Positions 51,313 through 60,082 of a stretch of DNA of 64,000 nt are shown in pieces; position 1 is the first letter of the stretch, and each line of letters begins with the position of its first letter. Location of the stretch: positions 1 through 64,000 of the forward strand of contig JABCYQ010000001.1 of assembly GCA_013290125.1 (NCBI GenBank), given 5' to 3'. The DNA comes from Vulcanimicrobiota bacterium (GTDB taxonomy: Bacteria > Vulcanimicrobiota > Vulcanimicrobiia > Eremiobacterales > Eremiobacteraceae). The position numbers were made by a program, and so were the translations under genes. Below the pieces are notes generated by a model that saw nothing but the letters and a program-made list of their open reading frames with translations, searched no databases and had not been told where the DNA came from.

Positions 51313-52383
51313 TCAGCTCCCGAGTTTCGTGCCGCATTCCGTGCAGAACTTCGCACCGGCTGGATTTTGCGCCTTGCACGACGGGCACGTGATCGTCTGC
51401 ACCATCGCTGCACCGCAGTCGCTGCAGAATTTCGCGCCGGGCGCGTTCTTCGCGCCGCATTTCGGGCAGGCGATCGTCGCCGCTGCAGGGGGTGTCGTGG
51501 CTGCCGGCGTTGTGCCGCCGGTCTGCGCCGCGCCTGCTTGCAGTGCTTGATTGATCATCCCCGGCATCGCAAATCCGAGACCAGCGCCCACGCCGAGTCC
51601 GGCCATCGCGCCGGCAGACCCGCCTTGGTTCTGCGCCGCGTCTTCAACGGAGCGCGCGGCTTTGTATTGCATGTACTGGTTCATGTTGCCGACCACGCCC
51701 ATGCCGGTGCGCTCGTCGATGACCTTCTGCACATCATCGGGCGGCGTGATCGCGTTGATCAGGAAGTCGACGATCTCGACGCCATACTGACCGAAGTCGT
51801 CTTTGATGCGCGCTTTAGTGGCGGCGGAGAGCGCGTCGTACTGTTGCGGAAGGTCGAGCAGACTCTTGACCGTCTCGCCCAGCAGATTGTTCAAACGTGC
51901 GAGAATCATGTTGCGGAAGAAATTCTGCAGCGCCTCGGACGTGTAGACGTTCTGCGTGCCCACGATCTTGTTGACGAAGAGCTGCGCATCGTTGACGCGC
52001 ACGCTGAACGCGCCGTATGCGCGCAGCCGCACCATCGAGAATTCGGCGTCGCGGAAGAGAATCGGCTCGGCCGTGCCCCAGTGCAGGTTCGTGAAGACCT
52101 GCATGCCGACGAAGTAGACTTCGGCTTGGAACGGAGAGGTGCCGCCGAATGGGATCGACAGCAGACCGGTCACGAGCGGCAGGTTCTGCGTCGACAGCGT
52201 AAAGCGGCCGGGCGTGAACGTATCGAGCGCTTTGCCGTCGCGGAAGAACACCGCGGCCTGGCTCTCTTGCACGATGAGCTGACTGCCCCACTTGATATCG
52301 GTGGAACCGGTCTCGGGCCAGCGATGCACCATCTGCTGCCCGGTGTTGTCGAAGAACTCGATGACGGACAGACCGAGTGCCAT
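51313..52383 (-). CDS. SPFH (Band 7) domain protein with two C-terminal zinc ribbons
   Basis: 356 residues. An SPFH domain of the YdjI type fills residues about 15-215 ([60 protein letters not shown]). A Gly/Ala-rich hinge follows, then two zinc ribbons: [19 protein letters not shown] and [19 protein letters not shown]. Such proteins form membrane-associated assemblies in envelope stress. A purine-rich site (GAGGGAAGAAG) precedes the ATG. Confidence 0.9.
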   Translation of the reverse strand: MALGLSVIEFFDNTGQQMVHRWPETGSTDIKWGSQLIVQESQAAVFFRDGKALDTFTPGRFTLSTQNLPLVTGLLSIPFGGTSPFQAEVYFVGMQVFTNLHWGTAEPILFRDAEFSMVRLRAYGAFSVRVNDAQLFVNKIVGTQNVYTSEALQNFFRNMILARLNNLLGETVKSLLDLPQQYDALSAATKARIKDDFGQYGVEIVDFLINAITPPDDVQKVIDERTGMGVVGNMNQYMQYKAARSVEDAAQNQGGSAGAMAGLGVGAGLGFAMPGMINQALQAGAAQTGGTTPAATTPPAAATIACPKCGAKNAPGAKFCSDCGAAMVQTITCPSCKAQNPAGAKFCTECGTKLGS

Positions 52384-52525
52384 GTTTCTTCTTCCCTCAT
52401 GCGCGCGAAGCGCTAGTCAAACTTCCCGCGATTGGATACTTATAGCGTCGGCAAGAGTTTCAAGCAGCTTGCAGCCGTGTCCCGCTCGCAGTGTACTACG
52501 TCCGTCTCCGCCGCGGCGCTTTGAT

Positions 52526-53767
52526 TCAACGCACAGCGGCGAACTCGCGTTCTTTTGCCTCGGGTCCAACCGCGGCGAGTACGCCGACCGCGACGAAGAC
52601 GACTAGCGCGACGATGGCGAGCACGCGCGCATAGTCGGCGCCGCCGCCAGGTGATGGGAAGCGAGCAGCGAGGATCGCCTGCCACTGCGCCGCGCCGGCT
52701 GAGATCAGATTTCCCATTTGGTACGTGAATCCAGGAAACGTGCCGCGCACCGCCGGAGGCGAAAGTTCGTTGAGGTGCGCGGGCACGACGCCCCACGCGC
52801 CTTGCACCATGAACTGCATGCAGAATCCGCCCACACCGAGCAGCGCCGCGCTCGGAGCAAACGCCCAAAGCGGGATCACGCATGCCCCCAGAGCGACTGC
52901 GATGACGATCGAGAAGCGCCGACCCAACCGCTGCGACAGTCCGCCGAAGAGCGTGCCGCCCAAGATCGCGCCGACGTTCATGACGATCGTGAGCAGCGAG
53001 ACCTGTCCAACGCTGAAGCCGCGCTGCTTCTCGAGGAATGTCGGGTAAAGATCCTGTGTGCCGTGCGACATGAAGTTGAACGCCGCCATCAAGACGATCG
53101 CATAGAGAAAAAGCGGCGCGTTGGCGGCGGCGCTCCGCCATAACCCAGCCGTCTGTCCGACGCGCGCCGCGCTCTCTTTCCACACCGCCGATTCCGGCAC
53201 GTGCGCGCGGATGTAGAAGATAAGAAGCGCCGGCAGTGTCCCCGCGATGAACATCCCGCGCCAGCCGAAATGCGGGAAGACAAAATAGAAGACGACGGCA
53301 GCGATGAGGTATCCCGTCGCGTAACCCTGCTGCAAGATGCCTGAGAAGAAGCCGCGCGATTTCGCGGGCAACGCTTCCATCGCAAGCGCGGCGCCGACGC
53401 CCCATTCGCCGCCCATCGCGATGCCGTAGAGCGCGCGCAATCCGATGAACGCCCAGTAGTTCGGCGCGAAGGCGGTCAGAAGTTCGAGCAGCGAATACAG
53501 GCCGATGTCGATCATCAGAGGCATGCGTCTGCCGTAGCGATCCGCGAACCAGCCGAAGATGAGCGCGCCGAGCGGCCGCAGCATCAGCGTGATCGTGATT
53601 GCGAAAGCGATCTCGGGGATCGATCGGCCGAAGTCGCCGGCGATGCGCGCGACGACGAAGGTTACAAGGAAGAAATCGAATGCGTCGAGCGTCCACCCGA
53701 GGAAGCTCGCCGTGAACGTCTTGCGCTGATCGCCTGTGAGCGACGAGATCATCGCGAGTGCGGTCAT
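52526..53767 (-). CDS. MFS transporter (metabolite:H+ symporter/SHS-type)
   Basis: 413 residues, 12 hydrophobic helices. LGWTLDAFDFFLVTFVV in helix 1 and the loop motif GWFADRYGRRMPLM (between helices 2 and 3) are typical of the carboxylate/sialate:H+ symporters; GYATGYLIAA follows. Likely imports an organic acid, and lactate would fit the lut operon elsewhere in the window, but the substrate is not determinable. 142 bases separate it from the SPFH gene, with no feature seen there. Confidence 0.88.
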   Translation of the reverse strand: MTALAMISSLTGDQRKTFTASFLGWTLDAFDFFLVTFVVARIAGDFGRSIPEIAFAITITLMLRPLGALIFGWFADRYGRRMPLMIDIGLYSLLELLTAFAPNYWAFIGLRALYGIAMGGEWGVGAALAMEALPAKSRGFFSGILQQGYATGYLIAAVVFYFVFPHFGWRGMFIAGTLPALLIFYIRAHVPESAVWKESAARVGQTAGLWRSAAANAPLFLYAIVLMAAFNFMSHGTQDLYPTFLEKQRGFSVGQVSLLTIVMNVGAILGGTLFGGLSQRLGRRFSIVIAVALGACVIPLWAFAPSAALLGVGGFCMQFMVQGAWGVVPAHLNELSPPAVRGTFPGFTYQMGNLISAGAAQWQAILAARFPSPGGGADYARVLAIVALVVFVAVGVLAAVGPEAKEREFAAVR

Positions 53768-53845
53768 GCCGCGCTCGTTCTTGAGGGGCCGGTCGCTATC
53801 TTGCGCCGGAGGTTGGCGCTCCGAAGCAAACTAATCTAAACAAGC

Positions 53846-54361
53846 ATGATGCGTCGAAGCCCGCCTCCCGAAGCGGTCTTTCCCATCGCCATCTTGCTCA
53901 TGATCATAGGCGTTGTTGGCGGAATTCCGGTTTGGAATTCGTACCCTGCGCAATCTTCTGCAGCGGCTCTGTTTGACGCCGATAAGAGCTGTTGCGTTGA
54001 CAGACCGGCTACTATTCTTGGCCTGTACGACACGTATAGATCTGGCGGGCGCGGAGGGTCGGTTGCCGTCCACCATTTGTCCATCGGATTCGGTGCGAGC
54101 GAGGAACAGGGCGTCGAGCTCAGTGACAACGGGCAGACCGAACGTTTTCGAGCCGGCCAGAGAGTGACGATCCGACTATTTCATGGCGACATCATCAGCG
54201 TGACCAGCCTCGATGGCGACACATTCGAGACTACCGCTCACCCTGATGCGATGCTGGCGAACATACGATTCGGTTCTTTGTTTTTTGTGGCTTTGATCAT
54301 CGCCGGTGTTATTTTCGGCGTCCGGTCATTCTACCAGATGCGTCACGCCACGCCCCAATGA
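53846..54361 (+). CDS. Small membrane protein of unknown function (two transmembrane helices)
   Basis: 171 residues. Helices near residues 11-30 (VFPIAILLMIIGVVGGIPVW) and 140-162 flank a polar domain of about 105 residues with a CC pair (DKSCCVDRPA) and beta-rich sequence, presumably outside the cytoplasm. The family was not recognised. TAATCT lies 8 bases before the ATG and there is no Shine-Dalgarno, suggesting a leaderless mRNA. Its stop codon TGA is the first three bases of a palindromic repeat. Less GC-rich than neighbours. Confidence 0.65.
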   Translation: MMRRSPPPEAVFPIAILLMIIGVVGGIPVWNSYPAQSSAAALFDADKSCCVDRPATILGLYDTYRSGGRGGSVAVHHLSIGFGASEEQGVELSDNGQTERFRAGQRVTIRLFHGDIISVTSLDGDTFETTAHPDAMLANIRFGSLFFVALIIAGVIFGVRSFYQMRHATPQ

Positions 54362-54388
54362 AGAGGCCGACGCTGGTCGGCCCCTTCA
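54359..54388. repeat. Palindromic repeat, single-hairpin copy overlapping a stop codon
   Basis: TGAAGAGGCCGAC-GCTG-GTCGGCCCCTTCA, a 30-base hairpin with one mismatch. It starts at the stop codon of the preceding plus-strand gene and faces a minus-strand gene end at 54407. Confidence 0.88.
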
Positions 54389-54406
54389 GACAAATAGTTC
54401 GGTCGG

Positions 54407-55009
54407 CTACGGCGTGGGGAGGCCGTCGAAGAGGTGCTTGCGGCCCCGGAAGCGCCGGTCGAAGTCAGCGGTGAGCGCATCAAGCGACGTCAATGCGGCA
54501 CGTAGTCGATCGGAGTCGGTGCCAGCCGCCTCCACGGCCGTCGTGGCGCCGTCGAATTGCGAGACTTCGGACATGATCGTGGCGTCGTACTGGTAGATCT
54601 GGATGAGTTGCGCGTCGCCGATCTGCGCATGGTCGAACACCGCATTGTATCCATAGTCGGCAAACCGCATTTGATCCGCGAGACGTTCGAGCTTGCGGCC
54701 GCTCTGGTCGATGAGCGCTAGGCTATCCATATTGCCCGAACGCGAGAGCGAATCCACAACACGGTCAAGCCGGTCTTTGACGGCGCTGATATGCTCACCG
54801 ATGACTGCGCGCATCTGTTTGTCGGCTATGCGCCGATCTTCTACAGCTTTATATCCAGCAAAGCCCGGTATGTGCATCGCGAGATTGTTGAGCGCTTCGC
54901 CGATCGTCGCTGGATGGCCGAGTGGCCCTCCGGCCGATGACGTGGCGGTTGGCGATGCGGCCGAGACGGTGGGCGAACCCGAGGTCAATGGAGTCGGTTT
55001 GATATCCAT
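54407..55009 (-). CDS. Soluble protein of unknown function
   Basis: 200 residues. The first 35 residues are Ser/Thr/Pro-rich; the rest is mainly helical (VIGEHISAVKDRLDRVVDSL, SGRKLERLADQMRFADYGYNAVFD) with likely coiled coil and no signal peptide or membrane helix. An acidic and Tyr-bearing core (QIYQYDATIMSEVSQF) shows no motif I recognise. GGAG occurs 14 bases before the ATG. Stands between a palindromic repeat and dusB. Confidence 0.65.
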   Translation of the reverse strand: MDIKPTPLTSGSPTVSAASPTATSSAGGPLGHPATIGEALNNLAMHIPGFAGYKAVEDRRIADKQMRAVIGEHISAVKDRLDRVVDSLSRSGNMDSLALIDQSGRKLERLADQMRFADYGYNAVFDHAQIGDAQLIQIYQYDATIMSEVSQFDGATTAVEAAGTDSDRLRAALTSLDALTADFDRRFRGRKHLFDGLPTP

Positions 55010-55134
55010 GATCGACTTTTTGTGCTCCTGTCGCTGGTACCAGCTTGCTTCGCGCGGTCAGAAGGGTATATCGAGATTCGGACCCGCTTGTTACATCCGC
55101 CGCTCGCCGGCGGGACGACTGCCTACCGCACCGA

Positions 55135-56160
55135 CTAGACTGCGACCTCCATCGCTTCCTCTGGACCAACGATTACGGCCGGCCTCGTCCGCGCGGTTGC
55201 GAGCAGTTCGCGGACGGACTCGGCGTCGGGTGTGTGATTGATCTGTTCACGCAGCGCCGATGCTCCCGCGATGCCGCGGATGTACCACGCTACGTGCTTG
55301 CGCATCTGGAACACCCCGGATTTTTCGCCGTACCGTTCCACCATGGCATCGAGATGCGCGCGCGCGAAGTCGATCCGCTCTTCAACGGACGGCGGACCTG
55401 GCTGCGGTTCTCCCGCCATCGCAGCGGCGACGCCGCGGATGAGCCATGGATTGCCAAGGGCAGCGCGCCCGATCATCACCGCATCGACGCCGGATTCTTC
55501 GTAACAGCGCAACGCGTCCGCAGCGCTCGCGATGTCGCCGTTGCCGATCACCGGCACTTTGACCGCTTCTTTTAGCCGCGCGATGTACGACCAGTCCGCC
55601 GATGGTTTGTAGAACTGTTTGCCGTAGCGCCCGTGCAACGTGAACGCGTCGATTCCGACCGCCTCTGCGCGCTTCGCGATTTCGAGATACGTGTAGTTGT
55701 CGCGCTCCCAGCCCAAGCGCATTTTCACCGTGACGGGAACGCGCTTGACGGCCTTGCGAACTGCCGCACAGATCGCGACCGCAAGATCGGGATCGCGAAG
55801 GATCGCGGCGCCGTCGCCGCCTTTGACGATCTTGGGCGCGGGGCAGCCGAAATTGATGTCCACGATATCGGCGCCGCACTCTTCGACGAAGGCCGCCGCT
55901 TGCGCCATCACCGCGGGGTCGTTGCCGTGCAGCTGAACGGACGTGGGACGTTCGTCCGGATAGACGTCGATCATCTCGAGCGTGCGCTTGTTCATGCGTA
56001 CGAGCGATTGCGCCGAGACGAACTCGCTCACCGTCAGTCCAAAACCGAACGGTTTGAACAGCTTGCGGAAGAGCGCGTTGGTGACGCCCGCCATCGGAGC
56101 AAGCGCGATCGGCGGCGTGATCTCGATGCCGGCGATGCGCAACGGCGAAGCGGGTTTCAT
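55135..56160 (-). CDS. dusB: tRNA-dihydrouridine synthase DusB
   Basis: 341 residues. FMN TIM-barrel: PPIALAPMAGVTNALFR at the N-terminus, the catalytic Cys in INFGCPAPKIVKGGDGAA, VTVKMRLGW, FTLHGR and VIGNGDI. The helical C-terminal RNA-recognition domain includes QMRKHVAWYIRG. It reduces uridine to dihydrouridine in tRNA D-loops. GGAGAATATC precedes the ATG at 56160, deciding against longer in-frame starts. Confidence 0.96.
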   Translation of the reverse strand: MKPASPLRIAGIEITPPIALAPMAGVTNALFRKLFKPFGFGLTVSEFVSAQSLVRMNKRTLEMIDVYPDERPTSVQLHGNDPAVMAQAAAFVEECGADIVDINFGCPAPKIVKGGDGAAILRDPDLAVAICAAVRKAVKRVPVTVKMRLGWERDNYTYLEIAKRAEAVGIDAFTLHGRYGKQFYKPSADWSYIARLKEAVKVPVIGNGDIASAADALRCYEESGVDAVMIGRAALGNPWLIRGVAAAMAGEPQPGPPSVEERIDFARAHLDAMVERYGEKSGVFQMRKHVAWYIRGIAGASALREQINHTPDAESVRELLATARTRPAVIVGPEEAMEVAV

Positions 56161-56263
56161 GATATTCTCCGTTTTCGGCTTTAGCCATCGGGCCGCCTGG
56201 CATGATGCGCGGCGGAGGACTGCGAAGTGGCGACTCCTTGAAGCCAGCGAAAGGATAACCACG

Positions 56264-57448
56264 ATGCCGAGCAACGTGCTCGACGTGCCCGCGCGTCTCA
56301 TCGATGACGTCGTCTCGGTACGCCGCGATCTCCATATGCACCCTGAGCTGGGTTTCGAAGAGGTTCGAACGGCGGGCATCGTCGCCGAGCGGCTTAAAGC
56401 GCTAGGTTATGAAGTCCGGACCGGCATCGGTCAGACCGGCGTTGTCGGAATCTTGCGCACGCGCAAACCGGGTCGCACGATTCTGCTGCGCGCGGACATG
56501 GACGGTCTGCCCGTGGAAGAGCGAAGCGACGTGGGCTTCGCGTCCGTCAATCGCGGCACCATGCACGCGTGCGGTCACGACGGACACGTGGCGATATTGC
56601 TGGGTGCAGCGGAGATGATCATGGAACGCCGCGACTTATTGTGCGGCACGATCGTGCTCTGCTTCCAGCCGGCCGAAGAAGGCCGCGGCGGAGCCAAGGC
56701 GATGATCGAAGACGGCGTGCTCGCCGATCCGCACATCGAGCGCGTCTACGGTTTACATCTTGCTTCCTTATATCCGGTGGGAGTTGTCGCAGTCAAACCT
56801 GGTCCGGCGATGGCGTCGAGCGATTCGATCGAGATCACCATTCACGGGCGCGGGGGTCATGGCGCCGCGCCGCACCAGACGGTCGATCCGATCCTGACCG
56901 CGGCACAATTCGTGACGAGCGTTCAGTCTGTGGTCAGCCGCGGCGTGGACCCGATCCAACCTGCGGTGGTGACGATCGGCGCGATCAATGGCGGCACGAT
57001 CCACAACGTCATCCCGGATAACGTTAAGTTGCTTGGAACGGTGCGGGCATTCGACGCAGATGTGCGCGCGCAGATGAAACCGAAAATCGAAACCGTGCTC
57101 AAGGGCTGCTGCGAAGGCGCCGGAGCGACGTACGAGTACGAGTATCTGTGGCGTTATCCGGTCACCGTCAACGACGCGACGGAAGCCGCATACATCCGCG
57201 GGCTTGCGGCACGCACGCTCGGTGAATCGAGATCGGTGCAGTTCGAACCGACGATGGGCGCTGAAGACTTCTCGTTCATGCTCGAGCAGCGTCCGGGCTG
57301 CTTCTTCTTCCTCGGCTCGCAGAGCGGTCCCGAGACGGCGGTTCCGCATCACAACGCGCGGTTCGCGATCGACGAACGTTGCCTGGAAGCCGGCGTGCGC
57401 ATGATGACCGCGATCGCCTTGGATGCCCCGCAAATCAAGCCTGAGTGA
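56264..57448 (+). CDS. M20-family amidohydrolase (N-acyl-amino-acid/hippurate hydrolase type)
   Basis: 394 residues. DLHMHPELGFEE, LLRADMDGLPVEE, HACGHDGHVAILLGAA and FQPAEEGRGGAKAM give the ligands of the two-metal site, and a dimerisation domain (GRGGHGAAPHQTVDP) sits in the middle. These cytosolic enzymes hydrolyse N-acetyl or N-acyl amino acids (or IAA conjugates, depending on member). AAAGGA precedes the ATG. The stop overlaps the next gene's GTG (GTGA). Confidence 0.93.
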   Translation: MPSNVLDVPARLIDDVVSVRRDLHMHPELGFEEVRTAGIVAERLKALGYEVRTGIGQTGVVGILRTRKPGRTILLRADMDGLPVEERSDVGFASVNRGTMHACGHDGHVAILLGAAEMIMERRDLLCGTIVLCFQPAEEGRGGAKAMIEDGVLADPHIERVYGLHLASLYPVGVVAVKPGPAMASSDSIEITIHGRGGHGAAPHQTVDPILTAAQFVTSVQSVVSRGVDPIQPAVVTIGAINGGTIHNVIPDNVKLLGTVRAFDADVRAQMKPKIETVLKGCCEGAGATYEYEYLWRYPVTVNDATEAAYIRGLAARTLGESRSVQFEPTMGAEDFSFMLEQRPGCFFFLGSQSGPETAVPHHNARFAIDERCLEAGVRMMTAIALDAPQIKPE

Positions 57449-58011
57449 AGACGTTCTGGCGTTGGACCGGCACCATATTCTTTGCGCTCGTCTTTATCTT
57501 CTTGACTATCGCGGGCATCGGAACAACTTTGCCGGTTGACCATCACGCTTGGTGTACGGCCGCGTATAGGCGCTCGGTTCCGTTCCTATTCGCCGCTGTG
57601 GAAGCCGATGACACGTCCGTGAATTGGCGGTCCTCCATAAAGAGCGCAGTGCTACTCTCTGGCCGCGGGCCGTCGGCAGTCTGGCGCGAAACCGACGCCT
57701 ACGGCAAGACACTAACCTTTCGTACGCTGGCTGATGACGGCAAGTCAAAGTTGGTGCGGCAAATCGATTTTGAACCTGGCTCGGCTTTTGCGGGAACATG
57801 GACGTACATGTTTTTGCCCGGCGGTTTAATGGCTGGGCACAGACGTTACAACCTGACGGTGTTGACGATTACGGAGGATGGCCAGATTTATAACCCGGTT
57901 TTTCGTTTTATGGGTCGCTACGTCGTCGGCTACACGCAGTCGATGCGAACTTATCTTCTTGATCTCGGGCGGATGGCAGCTGAACAAACCTCCGTCATTT
58001 GTACACAGTAG
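57445..58011 (+). CDS. SRPBCC-like protein with N-terminal membrane anchor
   Basis: 188 residues. One N-terminal helix (TIFFALVFIFLTIAGIGTTL) then a domain of the SRPBCC type (VNWRSSIKSAVLLSG, FAGTWTYMFLPGG, LTVLTITEDGQIYNPVFRF). The assignment is from strand order and the final helix, and is tentative. GTG start overlaps the amidohydrolase stop, so translation is coupled. Less GC-rich than its neighbours. Confidence 0.65.
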   Translation: MKTFWRWTGTIFFALVFIFLTIAGIGTTLPVDHHAWCTAAYRRSVPFLFAAVEADDTSVNWRSSIKSAVLLSGRGPSAVWRETDAYGKTLTFRTLADDGKSKLVRQIDFEPGSAFAGTWTYMFLPGGLMAGHRRYNLTVLTITEDGQIYNPVFRFMGRYVVGYTQSMRTYLLDLGRMAAEQTSVICTQ

Positions 58012-58062
58012 TGGTGGCTGCTATGATCGTGCGAGCGAACCGTAAAGTTCCGTGCTGCATGG

Positions 58063-59490
58063 TCACCAGCGTGAGATGACCATCTTCTTGCGCGTGTAGA
58101 ATTCCACCGCGTCTTGACCTTGCATGTGCAGGTCTCCGTAGAACGAGCCTTTCCACCCTGAGAACGGATAGAATCCGAACGGCTGCGCCGTGCCGACGTT
58201 GATGCCGACCATACCGGCTTGGACGGTGTCGCGAAAGCGCCGCGCCGACGCGCCGCTTGAGGTGAAGATCGCCGACATGTTGCCGTACGCCGACCGATTG
58301 GCGAGCGCGATCGCTTCGTCAAGTGAATTCGCGTACGCTATTGAAAGAACTGGCCCGAAGATCTCGTCGCGACCGGCGGCCATATCGTGGGTGACGCCGT
58401 CAAGAACCGTCGGCCCAACAAAGTAGCCCGGCTGCTGGACGTAGCCGCGGCCATCCACAGGAATGCGCGCACCGTCGGCGACGCCGCGCGCGATATGTTC
58501 CAGCACGCGTGTGCGGTGCTCGTCGCGGATGAGCGGCCCAATGTCCACGCCGTCGCGATCACCAGGCCCGACGACAAGCTTTTCCGCGCTCTCCGTGAGC
58601 GCCGCCAGCAGCGGCTTAGCGGACGAGCCGACGGCCACGGCGACGCTGCCGGCCAGACATCGCTCTCCGGCGTTGCCAAACGCAGAGTTCAAGATGGACG
58701 GGATAGCAGTGGCGATATCCGCGTCGGGCATGACGAAGATGTGGTTTTTCGCGCCGCCAGCAGACTGCACGCGTTTGCCCGTTCGCGCCGCTTCACGGTA
58801 GACGTGGGCTGCGACCGCTTCCGATCCGACGAACGAGACCGCCGCGACTCTGCTGTGCGTGATCAGCGCGTTGACGCACTCCGTGGTGCCGTGCACGACA
58901 TTGAGAACGCCGTCCGGAAAACCCGCCTGCACGAACAACTCGGCGAGCCGTACCGCGCCAAGCGGCGTCCGTTCCGAGGGCTTGAGCACGAACGTGTTGC
59001 CACACACGACGGCGAGCGGAAACATCCACAGCGGTATCATCACCGGGAAATTAAATGGCGTTATTCCCGCAACGACGCCGACCGGATAACGATAACAATC
59101 CTGATCAACGCCGGCGCCCACTTCGCGCAACGTGCGGCCCTGCAGAATCGTGGTCGCCGCGCACGCGAAATCAACGACCTCGATGCCGCGCCGCACTTCG
59201 CCGCGCGCTTCGGAGAGCGTCTTGCCATGGTGCCGCGTGATGATGGCGGCAAGTTCGTCCACATGCTGTTCGAGCAGCGCTTTGTAGGCGAACATGAGCC
59301 GTTGGCGGTCCATGACCGTCGTGCGGCTCCAATCTTCGAATGCCACAGCGGCTGCAGTGACCGCGCAATTCACGTCGGCGGCCGTGCTCAAAGGCACGCG
59401 CTCGATTTCCTCGGCCGTCGCGGGATTGAAGACCGGCAGCGTCTCGCGCGGCGGGCGTTCCCACTTGGAGCCGATGAGAACCGGAATCAC
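58063..59490 (-). CDS. mmsA: CoA-acylating methylmalonate-semialdehyde dehydrogenase
   Basis: 475 residues. Aldehyde dehydrogenase superfamily, MmsA branch: GVVAGITPFNFPVMIPLWMFPLA, SVSFVGSEAV-type loop, GAKNHIFVMPDAD and the catalytic Cys in GNAGERCLAGSVAV. MmsA lacks the general-base Glu of hydrolysing ALDHs and uses CoA, converting (methyl)malonate semialdehyde to propionyl- or acetyl-CoA in valine, inositol or beta-alanine breakdown. The GTG overlaps the FMN-reductase stop. Confidence 0.94.
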   Translation of the reverse strand: MIPVLIGSKWERPPRETLPVFNPATAEEIERVPLSTAADVNCAVTAAAVAFEDWSRTTVMDRQRLMFAYKALLEQHVDELAAIITRHHGKTLSEARGEVRRGIEVVDFACAATTILQGRTLREVGAGVDQDCYRYPVGVVAGITPFNFPVMIPLWMFPLAVVCGNTFVLKPSERTPLGAVRLAELFVQAGFPDGVLNVVHGTTECVNALITHSRVAAVSFVGSEAVAAHVYREAARTGKRVQSAGGAKNHIFVMPDADIATAIPSILNSAFGNAGERCLAGSVAVAVGSSAKPLLAALTESAEKLVVGPGDRDGVDIGPLIRDEHRTRVLEHIARGVADGARIPVDGRGYVQQPGYFVGPTVLDGVTHDMAAGRDEIFGPVLSIAYANSLDEAIALANRSAYGNMSAIFTSSGASARRFRDTVQAGMVGINVGTAQPFGFYPFSGWKGSFYGDLHMQGQDAVEFYTRKKMVISRW

Positions 59491-60071
59491 GGACGGACGC
59501 TTTGTTCGGGGCCTTGATTCAAGCGGCGCGCGAAGGCTGCCAGCGCTTCGAGCAGCTCGACGACGCGCTTCTTCGTTTCGTCGTCCGTCAGGTCGCCGTT
59601 CTCGTCGAACTTCGTTCGGGCTTGCGTCACATAGAGCTCGGGATCATTGAGTACGTGCATGTTGTTTTCGATCGCGGCTTGTCGCAGGTGAAGTTGGCTG
59701 CGCACCGTGCCGAATCGGCCGGGCGACGCGCCCATGAGCGCGGTGGGTTTGTCATCGAGCACGCCGTCCGTCCGCGACGCCCAATCCAAAGCGTTTTTCG
59801 TCACCGCCGGGATCGAATAGTTGTATTCCGGCGTCACGATCAGGAGCGCGTCAGCGCCCTTGATCGCGTCGCACAAGCGCTTCACCGGCGGCAGCGGATT
59901 CGTCTCGCTCTCAAGATCCGCGTTGAAAAGCGGCAGATCGTCGATGTCGACGACGCGAATTTCGACGTCTGGCGGCGCGAGAGCGACAACCGCACGCAGC
60001 AAGCCGCGATTGAATGATTTCTTGCGCAGCGATCCAGCGAACGCGGCGATCGAGATCTTACGTACGACCAA
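59487..60071 (-). CDS. NADPH-dependent FMN reductase (SsuE/chromate-reductase type)
   Basis: 194 residues. Flavodoxin-like fold with the family signature FAGSLRKKSFNRGLL at the N-terminus and TPEYNYSIPAVTKNALDW in the middle. It reduces FMN, quinones or azo compounds using NADPH. The TTG start is supported by AGGAAG 8 bases upstream. Overlaps mmsA (GTGA) and follows coaX by 11 bases. Confidence 0.9.
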   Translation of the reverse strand: MVVRKISIAAFAGSLRKKSFNRGLLRAVVALAPPDVEIRVVDIDDLPLFNADLESETNPLPPVKRLCDAIKGADALLIVTPEYNYSIPAVTKNALDWASRTDGVLDDKPTALMGASPGRFGTVRSQLHLRQAAIENNMHVLNDPELYVTQARTKFDENGDLTDDETKKRVVELLEALAAFARRLNQGPEQSVRP

Positions 60072-60082
60072 TTCGATACTTC

